Origin: Arabidopsis thaliana
Lineage: Eukaryota; Streptophyta; Magnoliopsida; Brassicales; Brassicaceae
Direction: 5' to 3'
NCBI RefSeq assembly: GCF_000001735.4
Contig: NC_003071.7
Span: 14,005,151 to 14,069,150, forward strand
Length of the DNA: 64,000 bases
In this document: piece after piece, positions 1 to 11,366 of the stretch
Numbering within the stretch: the stretch's first letter is position 1
How the letters are laid out: every line of letters starts with the position of its first letter
Program-made: the position numbers and the translations under genes
The notes under the pieces: generated by a model
Told to the model about the DNA's origin: nothing
Seen by the model: the letters and a program-made list of their open reading frames with translations, nothing else
The model's database searches: none

Positions 1-25
1 TAACAACACTTGCCTCATTTTTCAG

Positions 26-694
26 TTGCTAAAAGAAGAAAAGCACAAGCAACATTCTAAAGTCCTACAACAATACAAATCAAAGGCGGATCATTACCTA
101 TGCTCAATTCTCAACAAGAACATCAACGGCACAAACGTCCAGCGAACTCCTGCCGGTTTACTCTACGTCCGACAATGGAACAATATGCAATACGTATCCA
201 CAGCATCTTTCCTCCTAACCGTATATTCTGATCATCTCCGAAAATCAAACACCGATCTCGAGTGTCACGAAGGAACCGTAACTCCTGACGAGATGCTTGG
301 CTTTGCGAAATCTCAAATCGATTACATTTTAGGATCAAATCCAATGGAAACAAGTTATCTAGTCGGGTACGGTCCAAAATACCCGATTAGGGTTCATCAT
401 CGAGGCGCGTCTATCGCTTCTTTTAAAGAGCACAAAGGTTTTATAGGATGTACTCAAGGATATGATAATTGGTATGGACGGTCCGAGCCAAATCCGAGTG
501 TTTTAGTCGGGGCTTTGGTTGGAGGACCGGATCACCAGGATGATTTTGATGACCGGAGGGGTAATTACGTTCAAACGGAGGCTTGTACGTACAATACTGC
601 TCCTTTGGTCGGTGTGTTTGCGAGACTTATAGAGCTTGAGGAGCAAAAACTTGAAGAAGAAGATGTGAGCTTGGTTGCAACTTATAAGAGATAG
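26..694 (+). CDS. GH9B8: Endo-1,4-beta-glucanase, glycoside hydrolase family 9, last exon only
   Basis: This is the 3' exon of a plant class-B endoglucanase; earlier exons lie before the window. The window opens in an intron whose acceptor (TTTTCAG) ends at 25, and the reading frame runs open from 26 to TAG at 694 (222 residues). Visible GH9 hallmarks are the YxxGYGPKYPxRVHHRG stretch (about residues 113-127), which carries the active-site histidine region, and near the end the [14 protein letters not shown] and [13 protein letters not shown] segments, which hold the family's acidic residues. There is no cellulose-binding extension or membrane anchor at this end, as expected for secreted class-B enzymes. 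Family knowledge: these hydrolyse beta-1,4-glucan in the wall by inversion. The symbol comes from recognising the position next to the At2g33000/33010 genes; the family call is much surer than the symbol. Confidence 0.93.
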   Translation: MLKEEKHKQHSKVLQQYKSKADHYLCSILNKNINGTNVQRTPAGLLYVRQWNNMQYVSTASFLLTVYSDHLRKSNTDLECHEGTVTPDEMLGFAKSQIDYILGSNPMETSYLVGYGPKYPIRVHHRGASIASFKEHKGFIGCTQGYDNWYGRSEPNPSVLVGALVGGPDHQDDFDDRRGNYVQTEACTYNTAPLVGVFARLIELEEQKLEEEDVSLVATYKR

Positions 695-1044
695 TTTTTA
701 TTTAATCAATACAAAAAAAAGAAAGAAAATGTGGTTTTATTTTGCACCCATTTTGCCATTTCTATATTGTTAGAGTTTTTCTTCTCAACTTTTTTTTTTT
801 GTTTTGTTTTTAAATAAAAAGTGTGTATAAAATATCAATTATCAATATAGATTTTTGTCAATTTTATTAGTTAAGAAGTTCGAACGGTCTCTTCTTTTTG
901 CCTCTGTTTTGCAGTTTACACTTACCATTTTTACCCCTGCCGTTTTTGTGGATTAATTGCGTTATACGACGTCCTCTTACACTTTCACTCCAAACGACGC
1001 TGTTTTAAGCAAGAAACTCCATCGTCTTCTTGGCAAAATTCTGG
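695..1044. other. Short intergenic region: GH9B8 3'UTR and promoter of the first UBA gene
   Basis: T-rich 3' untranslated sequence of the endoglucanase is followed from about 880 by a block (AACGGTCTCTTCTT, then ACGACGCTGTTTT, then CGTCTTCTTGG) that recurs upstream of the second UBA gene at about 5551-5700. The gene duplication therefore carried at least about 150 bases of 5' flank with it. Confidence 0.7.
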
Positions 1045-3172
1045 ATGAAAGAAAGTAGAAGTCCCGCCCAAATTGGGGACGAACACCTTTCACCAACGGC
1101 GAAGGCTGATCTGATTGATAGAATCTGCGCTGAACTTGGAGTATGTGAAGAAGAAGCACTTTGTTACCTTGATGGATTCCACTGGGATTTTGATTCGGCG
1201 TTGGAGGCTTGCCGCAACCAAACCTCTCCGTTTCCGCCGTCCCTCACAGTTGAATCTACGCCGGTGAACGCTAACTCCGCGTCGTTGACAACTCCATTAA
1301 TGATCGATCCTCTTCGGAGTTGGAATCCGCCGGATGAACAATCGAGAAATGAAAGTATCGCACGATTTTGCTACGCGGTTGCTGGAGTTAGTGTAGAAGA
1401 GGCACGCGCTTACCTCGAGCGAAGCAATTGGAATATAAACCTAGCCGTCGACAGTTTCTTGGTCGAGCGCCGTGCAACGCCTCTTCAAAAGAAGTCGAAT
1501 CCTCTACGATTAGATTCAAAATCGCGGTTTCTAGATTACTCGAAACCACTCAGAATCGGGAGATCTTCTTCTGAGTATGGATTTGTTTCGTATATAAGTG
1601 TTTAGGGTTTTTCTTTCTGATTCTGGTGAATTTCTCGAGTAAGGGTTTTTTTGTGTGTAATTTTTAGCCATTTTCTTACCTTTGACAGCTCGATGGAAGT
1701 TGACTCGACAGGAGAACAGATCCCTGAAGCTATACCACCTCTAATGGCGTCATCTCAAGTCAATGTACTGTAATCTTCTCCTTCTCTGCACTCTGTGGTT
1801 ATTGTCTTGCTGTTTTCTCTAATTGTGTTTGCTAAATTTAGAATCTTAGTTTCATTTCTTGATGGACTTCTCTGTTTTCTTAAGATAGTTAATAAGAATG
1901 GAACTCAATGTTGACGCATACACTGCTTACATTTTCTCCATTCAGACTCAAGAAAACCAGGAAAGTACTAGTGTTTGGCCGCCGATGAAAACTTGGGTTG
2001 ATCGAATCTGCCATGAAACCAAAGTGTCTCGAGAAGAAGCATTCTATTACCTTGAGGGATCCAAGTGGAATTTCAGTCGGGCTGTGGAGGCTTGTCGCAG
2101 TAAAACCTTGCCGGTGGTTTCGGCGAGCCAGGAATCTGCTGAGGCGCCGCCGAATTCGCCAGAGCAACCGTCTCTACTGAAAAATGAATGGATCTCTTCA
2201 TTCTGCGAGGCGGCTAGTACAGCGACTAGAGAGGAGGCAATCTATTGCCTTAAAGTCTGCAACTGGGATGTACATCGAGCCATCGGCTTTTATATGGAGG
2301 ACTTCTCAGAGCATCAAACGTCAGTGGCAGTCAATATGAGTTTGAAGGAGAACAGAAAGCTGCCTCTTTCATCCATCGAATTACCTTCTCAATCGCAGTT
2401 TGAGGCTTCACTTGGTTACTTGAAAGAAGGAAGCACTTCTAGGTGATTTGTCCCTTTTTCATTTGCGATTTTGTCTCCAAGAAGTATGAAATAGTCTCGT
2501 AAATGTTGATTTATATCAAGTTCTAAATCCTTTTCCCGCCATTTGATTACTTGTACAGTTTGTTGGAGGTTGATCCGACCGAGTTAAAAAGGTCACTCGA
2601 AGAGGCTGGTGAAGAAAACGCCGCAGTAGCTATTCCTAGAATGACATCGTCTCAAGTAGATGTATGTAACCTTCTCTTCCTCTGCACTTTCTTTCTATGG
2701 TCTTGCTTGTTTTCTCGGACTGTGTTTACTAAAGCCTAAGCGCAAAACATAAGCCGGCAATGTCGATCTTAACAAAAGGGTACTCAAACAGTACTGCTAG
2801 CAGTTCTCAAGTTTCTCTTATCAATATTTTGTTTTGTCTTTTAACTTGAAGGGTAAGGGTATTGAGGAAGACTCAAGCATGGAGACATTCCCTGATCCTG
2901 TTGCCTACCAAGACAGGATAATTGTGGGGCCTCGAGCTGGGGGGACTACTATTACATTGACTATCCTCTTGGCCAATACGCGATCGGTAAATATTCCTTT
3001 TAGATCAAACCAAACTGTCAGAGACATCCGTGATGCCATTGACGAGCTAACACCAGATTACGAGAAAGACTACATTTTGCAATCAATGGCTGAAGTAGTT
3101 TACATGGATCCAGACATTACTGTACACGAAATATCTACTGGTTCTACAACTCTCCTCCAGATCTACCTGTAG
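1045..3172 (+). CDS. Four-UBA / UBX-like protein, first tandem copy (likely At2g33000)
   Basis: Reconstructed exons are 1045-1574, 1689-1764, 1946-2442, 2559-2661 and 2852-3172; phases agree at every junction and give 508 aa. Exons 1 and 3 each encode two UBA-like helical motifs of the p47/PUX kind (pattern RICxExxVxxEEAxxYLxxxxWxxxxAxEAC, then xFCxxxxxxxxEEAxxxLxxxNWxxxxA). Exons 2 and 4 are short linkers, both ending in a Met-x-Ser-Ser-Gln-Val peptide. The last exon resembles a UBX domain (IPFRSNQTVRDIRDAIDEL). Known relatives are ubiquitin-binding adaptors of the CDC48/p97 ATPase; that role is inferred here. The FP-containing loop by which UBX domains hold CDC48 is not visible. ATG 1045 is the first in-frame Met. 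The whole coding region is a two-fold internal repeat. Confidence 0.75.
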
Positions 3173-5741
3173 CTTTGGTTTTGTACAGTTTCCGTTGATT
3201 GATGAAACATAGAGAGAAAGGAAACAGATGTATAGGACTTTAGAAAGGATTCTTGCCTTGTATAGAATGGAAAAAATAGAACAGAGCAGCTTTGCACTTA
3301 GTTGTTTGAGATAGGAATGGATAAAGAGAGTTTTCTTATACTGTATGGTACGAAACGATTAATGAAACATAGAGAGATTTGAAACAACCGTTGTTCCTTT
3401 TATCTCTTTGCTGTTAAACTAAAGACCTTATTATGATTGCATATTAAATAGAGGGCAGAAGACGTATTAGGCTTGATTTTTGGGAACAGAGAATTTCAAA
3501 TGAAGCACACAGAGGCTAGCCATTACAGAAGAGTTAGCTACAAGCTAAGCTCAAAACATAAGGAAATGCTTCATTACAATTTACAAGACCAGCAATAAGT
3601 TGATAGACATAGTCATGCTTGCACCAATAGAAGCTATGGCGGATAATCTCTACGCTAGTGACGATCTTTTCCCACATATAACCTCACTACAAACCAAGGT
3701 TTTGGATATCTTCCCCTATACAAAAAATATATAATAAAAAGAATTAATATTATAGTAGTGCGGTGTCTTTAAAATTAATACATTTATGAATGAGAATTAA
3801 ATATAACAAAATACAAAAAAAATTATGTGATGTATAGATAAAGATTATAATGTAGAAACTAAATACCATCAATGATGAATGAGAATTAAATGTAAGTATA
3901 TTTGAGTAAAACGTTTAGAGTAGCTTACTAAACTAAAAAGTGTAACTTACGTGATTTAATAATATTTAAAGAGAATAGAAAATTAAGACAAGCGTAAGAA
4001 TATTAAATATTTAAAAATAGATGTACTATTTAAAATTTAAATATGATCGAACAAAAAAAAAATAAGATTAAGTATGTAAAATCAAAAGTTTTAGCTCTTA
4101 TCTATTAAGATGGAGTGTATAAAATTAAAATTTAGTTTTTTTTATAAATAAATAGTTAAATTATATTATAAAATAGAATGTGTAAGATTAAAATTTGGTT
4201 TTAAAATATTTCTATACATAAAAAGTGTGGAATACTATTTGAATTCAAAAATTATATTAAAAATTATATTTATTTCTCATATCTGCCTAATTTGGCGGGT
4301 CTTTTAGTTGCTTTGAGGAAGCCAAAAGAGCAACCGATAAATCCGAATTCGATACTTGCTGTGGTGATTGAGCCATCACAAAACGACAGTACAATGACGG
4401 AAGGAAATTTGCAGCAGCGTGGAAACACTGTAAACAAGCGAGACTATAACTTTAGTTTAGATTTGTTTTTTTTTTGTTTTAGCCGGACGTATTTTGTTTT
4501 TATCTAATTATCTATTCTTTTCATTAGAGATAAATTAGTATAAAATCTAAAAATAACATAACATAAATGCTTTTATTTAATATTTGGTAGCATATGATAT
4601 TTCATTTACAAGATTTTATTTTGTTTTAAAAAAACTTTTGATTTATAAGAACCGATGGCCATGGTATGTCAAACGTTGTAATGAAATGATAGCTTTTCTA
4701 ATCGCTGCGGCTTTGGCTTTCGTATCGATTCGATACATCATTGATGCACTCATGCACAAAACAAATGTGGCAGTGGACTTCACGTAGCTGATTATGTGCA
4801 AATATTGCTCAGATTCTTTAAAGACATGTGGTAGTGGACTTCAATTGATCTGTTCATATATTTTACTTTGGCCTATGCGGAGTCCTACATCGTATCTTGT
4901 GCTTTCGTCCCTTTTTACATAAAACGGCTTGCTGAGGCGGGCGATATCCATCAGCCGTCAAAATAACAATACAAGGGGCAACTCTTTGTTTTGGGATTTG
5001 ATAAAATAAAACTATGTTATGATTTTTTGAAATTAAAAAACTATGTATCATCACCTATCTAAATATATATATAAATATTTACATAATAAATTCAGAAAGT
5101 GAAAGAAGTCGCCGAACGAAAACATTTAATATATCATGAAACTGTAATTGCTATGTTTTATATAAAGATGGTTTAGGCTACTTACATAATTCTTTTGATT
5201 TACTTAATTGCGACAGTAAATACATTTACATCAACTAAAAATTTATTTGTTATTTTTCTTTATTTTACTCAAAATTTTTTTTGATATATTTATAGAAAAA
5301 TACAAATAGCAGTGAAAATAAAATTTCTACGCCACATCGGATCCAAACCGGAGCAGTGACAAAGCCTAAAACGGATGCAGACAAAAAAAACTATCACTCT
5401 CTGTAATACCTCAAAGTTATTTTCTAATGATATTTATAAGCTTAGAGTTTTCCCTACCAAAAAAAAGAAGCTTAGAGTTTTTTCTTATAAGTTATAGTAA
5501 TTAATATCGACTAATGTTTTTGTTATTTGATTTAATTCGTTGGAAGCTAGAACGGTCTCTTCTTTCTTATTTACCGTTTTACCCTTCGTATTTTGTGAAT
5601 GTAACAGAGTTCCCCGACAACGACGTCGTTTCAGGCTCTACTATAAAAAAACGACGCTGTTTTTTTCAAGAAGATTATCATTCGTCTCTCGTCGTCTTGG
5701 AAAAAGATTCTTTGAAAGTCCCGCCCAAATTTAAGACGACG
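3173..5741. other. AT-rich intergenic region with possible coding relics
   Basis: The 3' untranslated region of the first UBA gene is followed by about 1 kb of very AT-rich DNA (about 3720-4280) in which I recognise nothing. Between 4284 and 4970 three stretches on plus have more even base composition and read open: 4284-4507, 4644-4787 (includes a hydrophobic run, MIAFLIAAALAFVSIRYII) and about 4868-4968 (ending in HQPSK and TAA). They are not joined by obvious splice sites and I do not recognise the family. From about 5551 the sequence resembles the 5' flank of the first UBA gene. Confidence 0.4.
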
Positions 5742-8096
5742 ATGACTAATCCAATGGAAGTGGACCGAATCAGCGATGAAACTGGAGCATATCGAGAAGA
5801 AGCACTCTATTACCTCGAAGCATACGACTGGAATTTAGCTCCGGCGATGGAAGCTTGCGGCGTCAAAACCTTGCCTTCCGTCAAGGTCAAATCTTCACCG
5901 GTAGTTTCAGTTACAGAGCAGTCCACGGCGGAGGAATATTCAGCTACTCCATTAACGATAATTCCACCTCGGGTTTCGAATCAGGATCCAAGATCGATCA
6001 ATTATCCAAGTCTGACTTCGAATCCGTTGCCGCCAAGAAAAAGAAGCCATTCAGGACGGGTTTTGAATCCGCCGCAGGAACTATCGCATGAATTGAAGCA
6101 AGAACGAATCAATCTATTCCTAGCAGTGGCTTCTGATTTGCCTTCACAAGAAGTCCTCTCTTATCTCGAGCGCTTCAATTGGGACGTGGAGAGAGCCGGG
6201 GCCCAATACTATGAGGATCGAGATCAGCAGCGTACTTCATATGATCGTACGGAGATTGATCAGTCGTATTTGCAGCGGTTTCAAGAGGGTTATACGCCGA
6301 TGATTGGGGTTTCGAATTTGGAAGGATTCTCACAAAATGAAACATCGACTATGGATTTGATGCAGCATAGTGCTCCGCCTCTTCCATCGTTACATTTACC
6401 TTCAGAATCTCAGTTTCATGATTCTGTTGGTTATCAATTAGGGGACCACTCTTCTTCTTTTTCTGGGTAATTTCCTTTTACTTTTCTTGCGATTTTGTCT
6501 ATCGAATTCGATTTCTGGTGAGTTCTTTGATTTAGGGTTTAGTTGATTCCTGAGAAAATGTTTGTGTACAGATTGATGAACGTTGATGTGGATGAGTTTG
6601 GAGATGTATACGATATACCTATAATGTCTTCATCGTCTCAAGTTCAGGTACTAATCTTCTCTTTCTCTGCACTATATCTTTCTTCTGGTTTGCTCTGTTT
6701 CCTTAAGATAGTCTTTACAAAGAAGGGAACTAACTCTATGTTGATTGATGCACATAGAAGCTTTGTGTTTGATGATGAAGGAACTTTAGAGAAAACGAGA
6801 GTTGATTTCAGACTCAATCTTTCTCCTATGTTTTAACTGTTTGCATTTTCTACATTCAGATTCAGGGAAGTAGCAGTTCTGCTCAAAACTTGGAAGACCA
6901 CCCACCGCCAAACAATATTGATAGAATCTGCACTGAAACTGGTGTGTCTCGAGGTGAAGCAGTCTATTACCTTGAATCCTTCGATGGTGATTTGGCTTCA
7001 GCGATAGAGGCTTGCCGCAGCAAAAACTTGCCTACCCTCAAGGTTAGATCTTCGCCAGTGGTTTCGGTGAATGAGATATCCGCGGTACCAGAGTGGGAGT
7101 CACCAACAGAGAGGCCACTGGTGATGAATTCTTGTCCGATTTCGAATGAGCTGCAGATTCAGCCAGAGCAACTACCGCTAAACAAAGAGGAAATCATCAA
7201 ACAATTCTGTGAGATTGTTGGATTGCATCCAGATGTCGCAGTCGCTTACCTCGAGCGTTGCCAATGGAGTTTACAAGTTGCCATCGACTATTTCATGAAT
7301 GAGGCATATTTCACAGAGGATGTAACATCCAACCCGCCTCTTCCATTGATAGGACTACCTTCACAATCACAGTTTCAGGCTTCGGGGAGCTCTTTTTCTA
7401 GGTGACTTCCCGATTATACTTAGTATGAGTCTCTCTGCCTTCTTTCAAGATCTCTGAACATCCTTATCTGAATCTTTCTTTTTTCCGCCATTCACCTACT
7501 TGTACAGTTTGACGAACATTGACCCGACTGATTTCACCGTAGCTAATCTTCCAATGGCATCGTCTCAAGTGGATGTAACTTTCCTTCTCTTCCTCTGCAC
7601 TATTTACTATAGTCTTGCTACTTTCTCGAATTGTGTTAGCTTGAAAGCTTAGCTTAAAACAGAACCTGTAAAGGAAAAATAGGGATCTTAGTTTTACATT
7701 AGGAGTTAGCAACCTAGATATATCTCTCTTGATGGTCTTTCTTTGGATGTGGCCTTTTTTGTTGTTGAGGAAGATTTAAGCACGGAGACATTTCTTGATC
7801 CTCAGGCCATCCAAGGCTGGACAAGTGTGGGGCATGAAGCTGCACCGACTACAATTACACTAACTATCTACTTGGACGATGGTGGGTCTGTGACACCGGT
7901 ATATATTCCTTTTAGATCAGACCAAACCGTCAGAGACATCCGCAATGCCATTGACGAGCTAACACCAGCTAACAACAGATATTACGATTTGCGCTCAGTG
8001 GGTGGAGAAGATGATTGCAGGGATATGAATGCAACTGTAGGCAAAATTTGTAAGAGTGGTTCTACAACTCTCCACCAGGTCTTCCACAACACTTAG
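5742..8096 (+). CDS. Four-UBA / UBX-like protein, second tandem copy (likely At2g33010)
   Basis: Exons 5742-6466, 6572-6647, 6860-7401, 7508-7574 and 7770-8096 join in phase to give 578 aa. The architecture is the same as its upstream neighbour: UBA-UBA exon, short linker exon, UBA-UBA exon, short linker exon, UBX-like exon. Each long exon ends with an LPSxSQF-type peptide before the donor. The UBX-like part (IPFRSDQTVRDIRNAIDEL) is the best conserved region between the two genes. I took ATG 5742 because it aligns with the start region of the first copy (shared AAGTCCCGCCCAAAT just upstream); the frame stays open upstream to ATG 5514, so a longer N-terminus is possible. The last acceptor (AG at 7768-7769) is the least certain boundary. 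Inferred role: ubiquitin-binding adaptor, possibly of CDC48; no function is proven by the sequence. Confidence 0.72.
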
Positions 8097-8723
8097 CTTT
8101 GGATTTTTACAGTTTCCATTGATTGATGATGAAACAGATAAGAAAGACAGAGAGATGTATATGATTTTCGAAAGGATTCTTGCCTTGTATAGAAAGGAAA
8201 AAATAGAATAGAGCAGGTACAGTTGTTACTGCGATTTGTGAAACATAAAATGGATAAGGAGAGCGTTATTATCTTACAGATTTGATTCTATACAGTTGCT
8301 ATACGATATATGAAACATAGAGACAACTGTTGTTCCTTTATATCACTTTGCTCTGCTTTTCCCTCTCATCTCCTCTGTTTCTTCATTATATACTTTTACA
8401 AAACAGAGTAGGTTCTTACTTTTTTGGGACAGAGTAATTGGAGAAGAAGCGATGATGAGTCAAACCTAGTTTGCCCTTTCTAGATGCCATTATTTTCCCT
8501 GCCATGCCATTTTTCTTGTTCGATTATTCTCATTCCTTCTATTTTTGTAAGATTGATCCAACTACAATCTTTTTAGCATTCTTACTTTATTGAAAAGGAA
8601 ATAGAACAAAGTTTCACATGAAGATACAAATAAACATAAGGAACGAAAACAGCAACGTTTTGATAGAGACATTCAAAGATCACACGTAAAACCAAGTCAA
8701 TCCTCTAACGGTGTTTGCGCTTT
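8097..8723. other. Convergent intergenic region between UBA gene and RLP24
   Basis: It holds the 3'UTRs of both flanking genes. The part from about 8340 to 8723 is similar to about 12130-12533 downstream of RLP25 (for example a CTCTGTTTCTT tract then TTTACAAAA), showing that the RLP24/RLP25 duplication included 3' flanking DNA. Confidence 0.6.
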
Positions 8724-11366
8724 TCAGAAGCCAATAATTTTGACGAGCCACTCTGGCTTGTATGAAGCAATGAGATGTGCTATTGCCAATCCAAACAACA
8801 ATCCAGGAGCATATCCTATAGCTACTGCTTTCCAGTTAATCACCTCTCCTTTTTCTTCGTCTTCTTGCTTTGGTTGTATCGGTGGCACACTAGAGTCAAA
8901 GCAAGTTTCCTGGAGAGGAAGACCACAAAGCCCTGCATTCCCTTCGAAAGATGATTTAATTTGCCCGGTAATTTGTGTTCCTTGTGGTATTTCACCTTTG
9001 AGTTTGTTATGAGCCACACTTATGTACACCAAAAACGAGAGGCTCCCAAGTCCATTAGGAATAGTCCCAGAGAGTTGGTTTCCTGACATGTCTAGTGACT
9101 CGAGATTCATAAGATTGGCGAAAGACAGAGGAATATGGCCTGTGAATGCGTTGTTCGATAAGTTGAGCGCAATCAATGCCTTCAAGAGACCAATGGATTC
9201 AGGAATCTGTCCTTGTAGTCTGTTTCCAGAAAAATCAATGGCGGCATAAGAAGTAAGGACCCTCTCTTGCTCCATGTGTAGACCTTTGTATTGCAAATCT
9301 ATGGTATCTGTATAAGTGTAGCGAACTGGACTGTTAGCAGCCTTATCGTATTCATACACCATATATAATCCGCCATCTTCATTCTTCGTGAGGGCTGATG
9401 CTTTCCAATTCACAAAGAAACTTGGTGGCAAGCTTCCAGTAAACATATTATCAGCTATCTCAAATATCCGCAACTCTGGAAACCCGAGAGGACCTTGATG
9501 AGGAGGAGATATAGGACCGTAGAATTTGTTTGAACGAAGGGTAAGGACACGCAAATTTGGTAAAGCCTTGAGCCAGAAAGGAAATGTGTCTTTGACTCTG
9601 TTGTTGTCAACGCTTAGAAATCTCAGAGAGGAGCAATTTAGAAGAGACCTTGGAAGCTTTCCGGTTAGTCGATTGTAGCCAACGTCAAGTGATTTTAGAG
9701 AAGAATCAGTATAGAAAGTGTCAGGGATACTTCCTTCCAGGTCGTTCTTCCGGAGATTGACAAACATGAAGTTACTAAGACATTGAGGAATTGGACCGGT
9801 GAAGTTGTTGTAGGATAGATCAACCATTGTAAGAGATGTTCGGTTGCAGATTGAAAGAGGTATCTCTCCTGTGAAACTATTATGAATCGCAGAGAAGCCG
9901 ATGATAGAGAGTGGTAGAGTAGGAAGTGCTCCTTCAAAATTGTTTGCATCCAACATTAAAATCCGCACTGATAAGTTTACAAAAACTTCTGCCGAACCTT
10001 GGAAACCGTTGAACGAATTATTGGAAATATCCACGAAGCTTAGCTGAGGAAGGGTCCATAACCACTCAGGTATTTTTCCTTTAATTTGATTACTGGTTAT
10101 GTCTATATGAATCAAGTTTTGAAGATGTTTTAAGATGTTTGGGAACTCGCGGATGCCGCAGAGCGACAAGACTATGCTTTCCATGCTCAGCGGGATGTAC
10201 GAACTTGAACTTAAACTGGCTGGAGATAAACTATTACCCGAAAAATCAAGGTAAGACAAAGATTTGAGAGGAGACAAGAGGTTTAAGTCAATTGGGTAGC
10301 TTGTATTTAGGAAAGAAAGGTCGAGACGCTTGAGGTTGATAAGCTTTGAGATCGGCTCTAGGATTTTTCCTTCAAGATGGTTAAACCCAAGGTACATGAT
10401 CTCGAGCTTAGATGAGGTAGATGAGTTAGGAACTTCAATAGAACCGGAGAGATCATTTTCACGCAGATCAAGAGTTGATAAGGAAGGGAAAGTGAAGAGG
10501 TAAGAAGGAATGGTTCCAGAAAAGAGATTATCCGAAAGTCCTAGAAAAGAGAGCTTAGTTAGGTTTTGTACAAGTGGGAAACTACCGGTGAGCTCATTAT
10601 TGTGGAGGTACAGCTGCGTTATCCGGGTAAGGTTACTAATTGTGGGAAAACATTGACCAGAAAAGCCATTAAAAGAAAGAGATAAGACCTCTAATTTGTT
10701 GAGATTGCCAAATTTGGAAGGAAGTGAGGAACTAATGTTATTGAAAGCCAGATTCAGGTAACGGAGGGAGTGCAACTCAAAGAGGCTATTGTTGGGATTC
10801 AGAGTTCCAGAGAAGTGATTATCCGAAAGGTCTAAAACTGCGAGCTTGCCTAGATTTCGCACCAGCGGGAAACTACCCATGAGATCATTATGGGAAAGAT
10901 CTAAATAGGAAAGCTGACTTTAGTTATTAAATGAGGAAGGAACGTGACCTATAAAGCCATTAGAGAAAAGAGACAAGAGCTTTAATTTGTTGAGATTGCA
11001 GAACTCTGAAGGGAGCGAAGCAGAGGTGAAGTTGTTTCGATTGAGAGCAAGATAACGGAGCTGATGAAACCCGAAGAGGCTACTGTTTGACTTCAGAGTT
11101 CCACTGAGACAGTCCCTGAGTTGTAGCACTGTGACCGCACCCGTGGAGTTATCGCACCAGACTCCATTGAAGTCGTCACTGTGGTTGCAATGGCGGGTAT
11201 CAAACTCGTCCTTGAACTGCATAAAGGCTTGACTCTGGCGGAGACGACAAGCAACAAGACCACCAACCGGAACTTTTAGAAGGAAAAAGCTCGAAGGGGA
11301 GACAAAACAGAGTAAGAGTAGCAAGAGAAAATGCAAAAGCAGAAGCGATTTAAACACGGTCTTCAT
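8724..11366 (-). pseudogene. RLP24: Receptor-like protein RLP24, with an in-frame stop
   Basis: LRR receptor-like protein without a kinase, read from ATG 11366 to stop 8724. Order: hydrophobic signal peptide; N-terminal cap with paired cysteines ([17 protein letters not shown] to [13 protein letters not shown]); plant extracellular LRRs (LxxLxLxxNxFxGxxP); an island before the last repeats ([14 protein letters not shown]); last LRRs; acidic juxtamembrane stretch (KQEDEEKGE); one transmembrane helix with GYAPGLLFG; short basic tail. Codon 149 is TAA (10920-10922), where paralogues have leucine in SSFSNLSQL. Reading through gives 880 residues. A 48-base GT..AG stretch at 10901-10948 would remove the stop and give 864 aa, but paralogues keep it as coding LRR sequence and it is shorter than normal plant introns. 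It may thus be a nonsense allele or a gene with a tiny intron. Family role: recognition of microbial patterns together with SOBIR1/BAK1. Confidence 0.85.
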
